This document shows, one piece after another, positions 29,046 through 36,781 of a stretch of DNA of 64,000 nt (position 1 is its first letter; each line of letters begins with the position of its first letter). Under the pieces are notes generated by a model. That model was not told where the DNA came from and did not search any database. It was given only the letters and a program-made list of their open reading frames with translations. The stretch lies in contig NZ_JAGIOC010000001.1 in the NCBI RefSeq assembly GCF_017876515.1, positions 1,054,001 to 1,118,000 on the forward strand, read 5' to 3'. Position numbers and translations under genes: made by a program. Source of the stretch: Brachybacterium fresconis. GTDB lineage: Bacteria > Actinomycetota > Actinomycetes > Actinomycetales > Dermabacteraceae.

Positions 29046-29283
29046 TATCGCCCGCGCGTAGAGGTCCTGGTGCTTCCACACCGTTTGCCAGGGCCCGAAC
29101 CGATCACGGGGCAGATCACGCCCCGGGATCCTGGTGCGGGACCGGAAGATGATCCCCTCTCAACGATCTTCCGATTGTCCTGGAGCGGATGCCCTTTGCG
29201 CCCCGTGGTCGAGGGCACCAGCGGCTCGATCCGCCCCCACTGCTCGTCGGACAGGACCTGATGTCGAGTCGTCGCGGTCGCCA
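29046..29283 (-). mobile_element. IS5-family transposase fragment (N-terminal part only)
   Basis: Minus-strand reading gives HQVLSDEQWGRIEPLVPS then, after a frameshift near 29155, IIFRSRTRIPGRDLPRDRFGPWQTVWK. This is the N-terminal DUF4096-type region of IS5-group transposases. The catalytic DDE part is missing because the fragment stops at the response-regulator remnant. No terminal inverted repeats were found. Confidence 0.7.
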
Positions 29284-29322
29284 AAGATCCTGATTCGGTC
29301 GACCACAGATGACACCGTGCGT

Positions 29323-30051
29323 TCACTCCTCCTCAGTGCCCTCGAGGTGCTGGTAGGAAAGTAGGTACGCCTGGCGGAGTGCTTCAACCTGCGCCGGATT
29401 GTAGAGCTCGGTGACCGCTCGGGTGAGATCGCGGAGCGATTCTCCGGTACGGGCACTGAGCGGAGGGGTCCGCAGGCCCGGGCGCTCTGCGTAGATCATC
29501 TCGAGCATGGGCACCAGACGCGCGGCGACGCCGCGAATCTCATCCGGCCCCGCGTTTCCAGGGAGTTCGTCGAACTCATCGTCCGCATCCTGGTGGGCGG
29601 CGACGATCTCCTTCATGTCCTGCACGCCTCGAGCGTGGAAGAGCTGCGAGTTGATCATGACCATCGCCCGGTCGGCGGGGGTGAGCGTGCCCGCGACCTC
29701 GGTAAAGCCGGCGGGCGTGTCCGATGTGGTTCGGTGCCGGATGAGCTCGGCGATCTCAGCGCGCAAGTTCTGTTGGTGGGTGATCGACTCGGCGAGCTGA
29801 GCGTCGAGCTGGTGCAACGTCTCGGCGAATGCTGCCTCGGAGGCCTCCAGACCGGCGATCTGGGCGAGCCCCATCCCGAGGTCACGTAACCGAGCGATCT
29901 GCAGGACGCGAACGAGATGAGCTGTGCCGTACTGCCTGTAGCCGTTCGCGGCGCGTTCCGGCTCGTCGAGCAGCCCGATCTCGTGGTAATGACGGATGGT
30001 CTTGACCGTGGTCCCCCCGAGCTGGGCGAGGCGCCGGGTACTCCAGGCCAT
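29323..30051 (-). CDS. MerR-family transcriptional regulator
   Basis: Regulator of 242 residues. The MerR winged helix occupies about residues 1-70 (MAWSTRRLAQLGGTTVKTIRHYHEIGLLDEPERAANGYRQY pattern, split here for length), followed by a dimerising helix. The C-terminal part (about 110-240) has no metal-binding cysteines and contains acidic and Met-rich stretches, so a small organic or drug-type effector is more likely than a metal. It is divergent from the CPBP protease gene, whose promoter has the 19-bp spacer and dyad typical for MerR control. The ATG at 30051 is the family start; no Shine-Dalgarno is evident. Confidence 0.85.
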   Translation of the reverse strand: MAWSTRRLAQLGGTTVKTIRHYHEIGLLDEPERAANGYRQYGTAHLVRVLQIARLRDLGMGLAQIAGLEASEAAFAETLHQLDAQLAESITHQQNLRAEIAELIRHRTTSDTPAGFTEVAGTLTPADRAMVMINSQLFHARGVQDMKEIVAAHQDADDEFDELPGNAGPDEIRGVAARLVPMLEMIYAERPGLRTPPLSARTGESLRDLTRAVTELYNPAQVEALRQAYLLSYQHLEGTEEE

Positions 30052-30159
30052 CAGTGCTCGGAGGCATCGGTCGAGGTGCAGCTGCGCATGACACCCATCT
30101 TCGAACGCCGGGCTCGGCAAGGGAAGCCGCGCAGGAGGGCGGCGCGATCCCGAGCGGCA

Positions 30160-30190
30160 TTGACCGTGCCCCCGGGGCAGAGTTTCGACT
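30160..30190 (+). promoter_or_regulatory. MerR-type promoter with 19-bp spacer
   Basis: TTGACC (30160-30165) and TCGACT (30185-30190) are separated by 19 bp. The spacer contains the perfect dyad TGCCCCCGGGGCA (30167-30179). The over-long spacer with a central dyad is the hallmark of MerR-activated promoters. It points toward the CPBP gene at 30225. Confidence 0.75.
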
Positions 30191-30224
30191 GGCAGACACA
30201 CCGCTACTCCCGGAAGGAGCTCCG

Positions 30225-31118
30225 ATGACCGCCCTTGACCGTTTCGTCGATGTCTCCCGCCCGTTCGGTGCCCACATCGCCATGCGCTGGTGGGCACCGC
30301 TGCTGCTGACCCTCCTCGTGGTCGGCGCGACGTACATTCTGCAATTGCTGTTCCTCTCGGCCGCCGCGATCGTCGAGGTCGGACTGTGGGGGAAGGACCC
30401 GAACGATGCCACTCTCACACCCCTCACCTATCTCGCCACCAACTTCGCGATCATCCTCATCGCTCCACTGTCGCTGCTCGCATTGCGGGTGACCAGCAAG
30501 GCTCCCTGGCGCAGCGCCATAGCGCTGGACCGAAAATTCTCCTGGCGCCGCCTCAGCAGCTACACAGCTCTGTTCGCCGGGCTGATGGTCGTCCTGAACC
30601 TGCTCATCCACCTGGTCGAGCCCTCACCGGGCTCCGCCTTCGCCATCACCGGAACGACGGTCGCCCTTGTGATCATCGTTCTCCTGACGACTCCTCTCCA
30701 GGCTGCAGCCGAGGAGATCGCATTCCGCGGAGTGCTCACCGCTTCCTACGCCGCGTGGATCCGCGCGGCGCGCCCCGCGCTCGTCGTCGGGATCGGCCTC
30801 TCCACAGTTCTCTTCGCCCTGCTGCACACCAGCTCTGACCCGTGGATGCTCCTGAATTACCTCGGCCTCGGAGCGAGCACGGCACTCATCGCCCTGATCG
30901 GCCGCGGCCTCGAAGCCTCCATCGCCTTCCATGCCATGAACAACGTGTTCGCCATGGTGATCGGATCCCTCTTCGCATACGGCGGAGGTATCAGCCAGGA
31001 TCGGTCAGCGGGCGCCGCCGGACCGTACATGCTGCTGTCGCTCCTCGCCCAAGCAGTCGCCGTCCTCCTGGTGTGGAGGATCGAGAAGCGGCGAGCAACT
31101 GCAGCGATGGAGGACTGA
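30225..31118 (+). CDS. CPBP (CAAX/Abi) family intramembrane metalloprotease
   Basis: Polytopic membrane protein of 297 residues. About eight transmembrane helices include LLLTLLVVGATYILQLLFL. All catalytic motifs of the CPBP family are present: EEIAFRG (EExxxR), FALLHT (FxxxH) and HAMNN (HxxxN). Bacterial members act in bacteriocin immunity, protein anchoring or unknown processing. The ATG follows GGAAGGAG (30212-30219) with a 5-nt gap. Expression is probably controlled by the divergent MerR regulator. Confidence 0.88.
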   Translation: MTALDRFVDVSRPFGAHIAMRWWAPLLLTLLVVGATYILQLLFLSAAAIVEVGLWGKDPNDATLTPLTYLATNFAIILIAPLSLLALRVTSKAPWRSAIALDRKFSWRRLSSYTALFAGLMVVLNLLIHLVEPSPGSAFAITGTTVALVIIVLLTTPLQAAAEEIAFRGVLTASYAAWIRAARPALVVGIGLSTVLFALLHTSSDPWMLLNYLGLGASTALIALIGRGLEASIAFHAMNNVFAMVIGSLFAYGGGISQDRSAGAAGPYMLLSLLAQAVAVLLVWRIEKRRATAAMED

Positions 31119-31299
31119 CACGAGCAGATCCTCCAGGCGGCGGCATAGGGAACACTCATGATCGGGCGCGTCGGACGCCTCATCGGCTGCCCATCGCCGA
31201 TCGAGGGCCGTGCCCGTGCAGCCCCATCTGCGCATGGCTGGTTGGAGACTGCAGCAGGTCCCGGGGTGCGGTGTCGAGGCCGGACAGGCATGCCTCGAC

Positions 31300-31492
31300 C
31301 ATCGCGGGCAAGGCGCGGGTGGGCCTGCACCAGGGCGTCGAGCGTCGCCCAGGTGACGGCGAGAAGGGTGAGCACCTCAGCGGCCGACGTCGTCGCCTGC
31401 GAGCTCTCACGGGTCAGCGCGGTATGGCCGATGATCTCCCCCGGCTCGACCCGACAGATTTCCCACCGGGTGGTCTCGGCATCCAGCGTCAC
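31300..31492 (-). pseudogene. Fragment of a cyclic-nucleotide-binding-domain protein
   Basis: The minus-strand frame starting at 31492 reads ICRVEPGEIIGHTALTRES and EVLTLLAVTWATLDALVQ, resembling the second half of a cNMP-binding domain such as those at the C-terminus of MscS-type channels or in Crp-like proteins. Similarity fades after PRLARD near 31300. Its GTG overlaps the rarA stop as GTGA, so it may be translated as a short orphan peptide. The remaining sequence from 31119 to 31300 shows nothing recognisable. Confidence 0.45.
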
Positions 31493-32826
31493 GGGGGTGA
31501 TGACCCGTCGGGCGCGGAGCCGGGATCGTGCTCGGCGGGATCGTTCCGGAGTTCGGCCCAGTGGCGCAGGCGCTCGGCGACGGCATGTTCATGGCCGTGC
31601 TCGGTGGGCTCGTAGAACGTCTGGCGGGGCATGTCGTCGGGGAAGTAGTTCTGGCCGGAGAAGCCTCGCTCGGTGTGGGGGTCGTACTCGTACCCCTTCC
31701 CGTATCCGAGGGTCTTCATCAACTGGGTCGGGGCGTTGAGGATGTGCGCCGGCGGCGCGAGCGAGCCGGTCTCCTTGGCGGCTCGCATGGCTCGATTCAT
31801 ACCCCGGTAGACCGCGATGGATTTCGGGGCGGTGGCGAGATAGACGACGGCTTGGGCGATCGCGAGCTCTCCTTCGGGGGAGCCGAGCCGCTCGTAGACG
31901 TCCCATGCGGCGAGTGCCTGGTGGATCGCCTGCGGGTCGGCGATGGCGATGTCCTCGTTCGCGAAGCGCACGAGCCGTCGGGCGATGTAGAGGGGGTCCT
32001 CGCCGCCGTCGAGCATCCGGGCCAGCCAGTACAGGGCCGCGTCGGGATCGGAGCCGCGCATTGCCTTGTGCAGCGCCGAGATGAGGTTGTAGTGCCCTTC
32101 CTGGGACTTGTCGTACAGCGGGGCGCGCTGCTGCACGAGCTGGGCCAGGCCCGCTGCGTCCAGCGACCCACGAACCGTCTGCAGCTGCTCGATGAGGTTG
32201 ATCAGATAGCGCCCGTCGCCGTCGGCCATCGCGATCAGCGCCTGCCGGGCGTCCGCGTCCACCGGCAGCGGCGTCCCGGTCGCGTGCTCCGCTCGCTCGA
32301 TGAGCGCCGTCAGAGCGGTTTCGTCGAGCCGATGGAGGACGAACACCTGGCAGCGGGAGAGCAGCGCGCCGTTGAGCTCGAAACTCGGGTTCTCGGTCGT
32401 CGCGCCGACGAGCACGATCGTGCCGTCCTCGACGTACGGCAGGAACGAGTCCTGCTGGGCCCGGTTGAATCGGTGGACCTCGTCGACGAACAGCAGCGTT
32501 CCCTGCCCCAGATCACGCCGCCGCTGCGCCGCGAGGAACACTTTCCGCAGATCACTGACGCCGGAGAACGTGGCCGAGAGCTGCTCGAACACCAGGCCGG
32601 TGCTTTCGGCGAGCAGGCGGGCGATGGTCGTCTTCCCACAGCCGGGCGGGCCCCACAGGACCATGGACACCAAGCGGCGCTCGGCGACCATCGACCCGAT
32701 CGGGCCTCCGGGGGCGAGCAGATGGTCCTGGCCGACCACCTCGGTGAGAGTCTGCGGGCGCAATCTGTCCGCCAGGGGCCGCGACGACTCGTCGGCCTCG
32801 AACAGCGCCGGTGGGTCCTGGTTCAC
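31489..32826 (-). CDS. rarA: Replication-associated recombination protein A (RarA/MgsA)
   Basis: AAA+ ATPase acting at stalled replication forks, homologous to Mgs1/WRNIP1. The 445 residues have Walker A GPPGCGKTT (about 59-67), Walker B LLFVDEVHRF, sensor 1 GATTENPSF and the C-terminal tetramerisation region with KGYEYDPHTERGFSGQNYFPD. GTG at 32826 follows GGGAGA at about 9 nt. The gene appears intact although it lies inside the tRNA-bounded island. It usually sits near alaS/ruvX in Actinobacteria, so this location is unusual. Confidence 0.93.
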   Translation of the reverse strand: MNQDPPALFEADESSRPLADRLRPQTLTEVVGQDHLLAPGGPIGSMVAERRLVSMVLWGPPGCGKTTIARLLAESTGLVFEQLSATFSGVSDLRKVFLAAQRRRDLGQGTLLFVDEVHRFNRAQQDSFLPYVEDGTIVLVGATTENPSFELNGALLSRCQVFVLHRLDETALTALIERAEHATGTPLPVDADARQALIAMADGDGRYLINLIEQLQTVRGSLDAAGLAQLVQQRAPLYDKSQEGHYNLISALHKAMRGSDPDAALYWLARMLDGGEDPLYIARRLVRFANEDIAIADPQAIHQALAAWDVYERLGSPEGELAIAQAVVYLATAPKSIAVYRGMNRAMRAAKETGSLAPPAHILNAPTQLMKTLGYGKGYEYDPHTERGFSGQNYFPDDMPRQTFYEPTEHGHEHAVAERLRHWAELRNDPAEHDPGSAPDGSSPP

Positions 32827-32871
32827 CTGTTCGTCTCCCTTCCCGCGCCGTGCACGGAGAATGCTCGTGAC

Positions 32872-33237
32872 CTACTCGGGCCGGTCCTTCGCCGGTGCCT
32901 GATGCTCGGCGAGCCGGTAGGACTCGTGCACGAGATCCTCCACCAGAGCGGGAGTGATTCCCTCCCCTGCCGCGACGGAGATCCAGTGCTCCTTGTCCAG
33001 ATAGTGCCCGCGGCTGATCGACGCGTGCTCGCGACGCAGCGCATCGCCGTCGTCGGGCTCGGCCTTGAGCGTGATGATCTCGAGCTCCGGATCGTCCTCG
33101 GTCACGATCAGGAACACCTTTCCCGTGACCTTCCACACCCGCAGATGCCGGGTGAACGGATACCCGCTGCTGGTGCCCGGCAATCCCTCCGCCGTCTCCC
33201 GCGCAACCCGCTGAACGTCCGTCCCGCCCAGGCTCAT
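32872..33237 (-). CDS. MmcQ/YjbR family DNA-binding protein
   Basis: Small 121-residue protein of the MmcQ/YjbR (CyaY-like fold) family. Typical features are GTSSGYPFTRHLRVWKVTGKVF at the start of the fold, LKAEPDDGDALRREH in the middle, and GHYLDKEHWISV. The family is of unknown cellular function, sometimes proposed to bind DNA. It starts within an ATGA overlap with the stop of a 36-codon ORF, and AGGAGA lies 5 nt upstream. A second, different YjbR-type gene is at 42378. Confidence 0.85.
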   Translation of the reverse strand: MSLGGTDVQRVARETAEGLPGTSSGYPFTRHLRVWKVTGKVFLIVTEDDPELEIITLKAEPDDGDALRREHASISRGHYLDKEHWISVAAGEGITPALVEDLVHESYRLAEHQAPAKDRPE

Positions 33238-33344
33238 GACGTCTCCTGGGCGAGAGCATGCGGATCGACCGGCTGCTGGTCCTCGGGCAGGTACTTCTCC
33301 ACCGCGAGCACAGACGACGCGACCCCGGCCGTGGTGCCCTGCAT
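33234..33344 (-). CDS. Small ORF (36 aa) coupled to the MmcQ gene
   Basis: An ATG at 33344 with GGAGG (33356-33352) at a 7-nt gap opens a 36-codon frame beginning MQGTTAGVASSVLAVEKYLP. Its TGA overlaps the MmcQ ATG (ATGA). Ribosome site, spacing and overlap suggest real translation, either for a small protein or as a coupling leader. No family is recognised. Confidence 0.45.
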   Translation of the reverse strand: MQGTTAGVASSVLAVEKYLPEDQQPVDPHALAQETS

Positions 33345-33582
33345 CGGCGTGCCTCCTCTGTGCGGTAGGGATACAGATCTTGAGCTGTACCGAGAGCGTG
33401 TACGTCCGATCGTCGTATCGTCGCACGCGCCGAGGTGCCTCTGGGCCCAGCTCTTCGTCTCCGAGCAGTCTCGGACCGTGATGCGCGCAAGGAATCATGC
33501 ACCATCGCGGTCACGAAGAACGTCGGAAATCACCACATAAGAGACTGGGCGGAAAAATCGGACCGAACGAGCTTCATGCGAA

Positions 33583-33981
33583 TCAGCCCCTACGATTCGG
33601 GCGTGACCCACGTGCGGCGATCATCGACGTTGAAATCGCAGCAACAATCGGCGGAATCAGGACGAACACTGAATAGAAGATAAATACCCTCCACCACAGT
33701 TGATCGAGAAACCCCTCCGCTGTCGCGGTCACCAGCGCAAGTATCAGCACAAGATAACCTGCCACTGTGACCAACGAAGCAGACCTCGGCCGCCCGGTCG
33801 CAACGCACGCGATGAAGAAAGTCATGATGACCAAGGCAGCGGCAACACCAGACAGCAAGATCGGGTATCTGTAATACACAAAGGCCATGGGGTGGCCAGT
33901 CGTGACCCAGCTGTACACGAGGCCAGCTGCAACCGCTGTCAGCAGAACGCTCGCCGCATAGTTCCTGACAACCCTGTTCAT
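33583..33981 (-). CDS. Small tetraspan membrane protein, unknown
   Basis: Predicted 132-residue membrane protein with four hydrophobic helices (SVLLTAVAAGLVYSWV, YPILLSGVAAALVIMTFFIA, SLVTVAGYLVLILALVTA, VFIFYSVFVLIPPIVAAI). Base composition here is visibly lower in GC than the flanks, suggesting recent transfer. No strong ribosome site is seen. No family is recognised. It follows the degraded gene at 33996 by 14 nt on the same strand. Confidence 0.6.
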   Translation of the reverse strand: MNRVVRNYAASVLLTAVAAGLVYSWVTTGHPMAFVYYRYPILLSGVAAALVIMTFFIACVATGRPRSASLVTVAGYLVLILALVTATAEGFLDQLWWRVFIFYSVFVLIPPIVAAISTSMIAARGSRPNRRG

Positions 33982-33995
33982 GTCTGACCAGGTAC

Positions 33996-34737
33996 CTATT
34001 CGTTCGGGCCGCAGCTGTCCCGTGCGAACCAAGGGAAGCCTTCTGCGATGGGAGGCGATACTACCACTGAAGACTGCGCCGCCATCCGCGCCCCCTTGCA
34101 GCCCCACAGCACATCGTCGGTGCTCTCGGATGCGCGGTAGTCCTTGATCGCGCGGGTCCAGTTGATGCCGGAGCGCGGCGGCCAGGACCACAGCGCCGAG
34201 ACCTTCGTAGGCACGTCGGCCCCGTACCGGGTCTCCCACTTGGCGGGGTCCTCATCGAGCATTGCCTCGGGACCGCGGAACACCGCAGAGTCCACCAGCC
34301 CCTCAGGGGTCTTCCACGCCGCGGCCACCGATGTCGTCGATGTCTGCCAGGTCGTGATGTCCGGGCCGCCCGCGGGGCCGGTGCGCACGTTGCAGACCTC
34401 GACCCCGAGTCCGTCCGGGGTCACGCGGGTCTGGCCCTTGTCGCCGGTGTCGTCCACGGGCCGCTTCGGCAGTTCGTCGATCCGCAGGCCGAGTGCGTCG
34501 CTCCAGGTGCCGGAGTAGGCCAGGAAGTCATCGATGCCCGCTTGGGGTCGACGGTGTCACCGCCCCCAAGGGACAGATCGATCAGGTTGGTCGAGGCGGT
34601 GTTGCGCTTGGCCAAAAACTCCATCAACCCGTAGGCGGCGTCCCACACGGACGCGTTGCGTGCGATGTCGCCGTCGAAGGGGCCGGTCCCGGACGGCTCA
34701 CGGAGTAGTCTGGCTGCGACGTCTCGGTTCGGCCGGC
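33996..34737 (-). pseudogene. Degraded gene of unknown function
   Basis: Two minus-strand frames join into one protein-like sequence. The upstream frame reads GPFDGDIARNASVWDAAYGL and LIDLSLGGGDTVDPK. After a one-base loss near 34541 the text continues as AGIDDFLAYSGTWSDALGL, then runs through VWPPRSGINWTRAIKDYR-like sequence to the stop at 33996. The N-terminus is lost toward the island boundary. The family is not recognised; the style suggests an actinobacterial secreted or membrane-associated protein. Confidence 0.5.
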
Positions 34738-34920
34738 TCCGCCTAGATTCCGTTCAGGGTCATCGATCGAGGTACGAGTTGAGAACGAGTTATTCGGTGT
34801 AGCACCGTGAGATCGGCGGATCTTGACTGAGGCGTCGCGAGACAGTTTTCGACCATACGCGCAGGTGACAGCCACTAAACCCCCAGTGACCTGCAGGGGC
34901 AAGACACCCCGTTCAATAAT
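34738..34920. other. Non-coding right flank of the island
   Basis: About 180 nt of lower-GC sequence between the degraded gene and the tRNA-like repeat. No integrase, promoter or convincing ORF was found; an open minus-strand frame here reads through the tRNA fragment and is not credible. Confidence 0.4.
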
Positions 34921-34955
34921 CCGTAGGTTGGAGGTTTGAGTCCTGCTGGGGGCAC
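34921..34955 (+). repeat. tRNA-Arg 3'-end copy (attR-like)
   Basis: A copy of 28372-28406 with four substitutions. It lacks the 5' half of the tRNA, so it is not a tRNA gene. It defines the right end of a 6.55 kb island. Core-type genes resume immediately after it. Confidence 0.8.
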
Positions 34956-34986
34956 TGCCGTCCCCGTTCCCTCTGGAGCCGCCCAC

Positions 34987-35262
34987 ATGCTGAAGTTCCT
35001 CACGATCGGCGCGATCGCGCTGCTGCTGGTGCTCCGGCTGCTGCGCACCCGGTTCGGGGCCCGCCTGCTGGGCGTGTCCGTGCGCGTGATGACCTTCGTC
35101 TACCTCGGGGTGCTGGTGATCACGGGGATCGCTGCCGGGCTGCTGGAGCAGTGGGTGCTGCTGGGGGTCGTGGTCCTGCTGCTGGTGCTCAGCGGTCTCG
35201 AGGAGCTGCGCCGTCGCGCTCGACGGTCCACGGACGTCGCCCCCTCGCGTTCCCGGCGCTGA
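34987..35262 (+). CDS. Small membrane protein
   Basis: 91-residue protein with three hydrophobic helices (FLTIGAIALLLVLRLL, VRVMTFVYLGVLVITGIAAGLL, WVLLGVVVLLLVLSGL) and a basic C-terminus rich in Arg. No known family. It converges with the PH-domain gene and overlaps its 3' end by 74 nt. Before the island inserted, it would have followed the tRNA-Arg gene directly. Confidence 0.6.
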   Translation: MLKFLTIGAIALLLVLRLLRTRFGARLLGVSVRVMTFVYLGVLVITGIAAGLLEQWVLLGVVVLLLVLSGLEELRRRARRSTDVAPSRSRR

Positions 35263-36781
35263 CCTGGATCGTCCCGGACCGCGGAGAGGCCTCAGCAGGC
35301 AGGCCGGGCTCGCCGACCTGCAGGTGCTCCCAGACGGTCCCCGCGCTCGTCATCATCGCTCGGGCCTGTTCCGCGTCGACGTCCGGGAGGCGGAAGGCGC
35401 CGCTGCCGCCCGCCGACGCCGCCACGACGGTTCCCAGGCCCGCGCGCCGCTGGAACGGCGAGCGGGTGAGATTCCAGCCCAGCACGTCGTCCCGCCCCAG
35501 CACATCGGTGCGGCGGAAGAGGGATCCCTTGCGCAGCACGACGTGGCGGTCGGTCACCTGGTGCCCCAGCCCGCGGGAGTTGTCCTGGGCGAGCACAGCC
35601 GTGACCAGGCCGAGGACGACAGCAGTGAGGACCGGGATCCACCACAGGGTCGGCATGAACAGAGCAGGGATCACGGCGAGGAGGACCCCGGCCGCGGTGA
35701 GCAGCCCGGCACGCAGGAACCGCTTGCGTCGCGCTGCGGGCGGGTGGGAACGCAGAGCGTCGGGCACCGGGGCGCCGAGTATCGTTCCGGCCACCTCTGC
35801 ACCGACCGTTCGGGGCGCGGCGGGCACCAGCGCCGGCGACTGTGCGTTCTGCTGATCCCCCTCCGGGGCCTTCACGCCGACGGCGATGACATCGAGCCGG
35901 GCCCCGCCCGCACGGCGCAGCCCCAGCGGCTCGTGCAGCGTCACTCCCCGCAGCCGGTCCCCGTCGAACACGGTGGACCGGCTGACGAGCAGTCCGCGCC
36001 GCAGATCGAGGGACCCGTCCTCATGCCGTCCGAGCCGGTACCCCCACCAGCCCTCGAGATAGACCGCGAGAGTGCCGATGGCCCCGATGACGATAGCGCC
36101 CACGACCAGTACCGGAAGCAGGACGACCAGAGGGATGGCTCCAGCCGACGTCCCGAGCCAGGCGATCAGCACGGGCACCGCCTGGAACCAGTCGAAGACC
36201 TGGAAGACGACGCCGTAGGCGGCCAGGCCGATCGCCCCGGTGGCCAGGGACACCGGGGCATAGCGCAGCCAGCCCCAGTCGATCCTCGCCAGAATGCCGG
36301 TCTCCGCGGTGGCCCGCTCCCCCAGCAGCTCGGTCCGCAGCGCATCGGCGACGGCGCGGTCCAGGGCCTGGAGCTGGAAGCGCTCCCCGCCCCCATCGGC
36401 GGTGGCCAGTTTGACCTCTGCGATGCCGAGTCGGCGCTGAACGAGGTCCGCGGACAGCTCGACGTTGCGGATCCGCTCCCGGGCGAGGGAGGTGCGGGAG
36501 CTTCCCAGAAACCGCACGCGCCGTTCGATCCGGGTGGCGTCCAGGCGGTATGTCGTGGTCCGCAGACGGATCCATTCCGTCGCGGCGATGAGAGCGCTGA
36601 GCACCACGACGCCGCCTCCGACCCAGAGCAGCACCCAGCCCGGACTGACGCCGACCAGCAGCAGACCGACCGCCACCACCACGCCGATGCCGAGGAGCAC
36701 GGCGGTGAGAGCGAGGACGGATGCTGCGATGGTGCGCACGTCCAGGCGCTGCCACGGCACCTCGGACTCGGGGTCGTTCAC
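35189..36781 (-). CDS. PH-domain membrane protein (YdbT-like)
   Basis: 530-residue membrane protein with bPH2 (YdbS/YdbT) domains. Helix pairs at about 15-60, 190-250 and 390-430 alternate with soluble bacterial PH domains, recognisable by TTYRLDATRIERRVRFLGSS and RHVVLRKGSLFRRTDVLGRDD. Bacillus YdbS/YdbT protect against certain class II bacteriocins; the general function is unknown. The GTG at 36781 overlaps the stop of the smaller partner as GTGA. Confidence 0.85.
   Translation of the reverse strand: MNDPESEVPWQRLDVRTIAASVLALTAVLLGIGVVVAVGLLLVGVSPGWVLLWVGGGVVVLSALIAATEWIRLRTTTYRLDATRIERRVRFLGSSRTSLARERIRNVELSADLVQRRLGIAEVKLATADGGGERFQLQALDRAVADALRTELLGERATAETGILARIDWGWLRYAPVSLATGAIGLAAYGVVFQVFDWFQAVPVLIAWLGTSAGAIPLVVLLPVLVVGAIVIGAIGTLAVYLEGWWGYRLGRHEDGSLDLRRGLLVSRSTVFDGDRLRGVTLHEPLGLRRAGGARLDVIAVGVKAPEGDQQNAQSPALVPAAPRTVGAEVAGTILGAPVPDALRSHPPAARRKRFLRAGLLTAAGVLLAVIPALFMPTLWWIPVLTAVVLGLVTAVLAQDNSRGLGHQVTDRHVVLRKGSLFRRTDVLGRDDVLGWNLTRSPFQRRAGLGTVVAASAGGSGAFRLPDVDAEQARAMMTSAGTVWEHLQVGEPGLPAEASPRSGTIQVSAGNARGRRPWTVERDGAAPRDR

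Noticed and set aside
33435..33683. 82-codon plus-strand ORF in the island
   Set aside because: No ribosome site, unusual composition, and it overlaps the better supported membrane protein on the other strand.
34624..34986. Minus-strand ORF reading through the attR-like tRNA fragment
   Set aside because: It translates a tRNA 3' end and noncoding flank; no homology pattern, start site or domain was seen.
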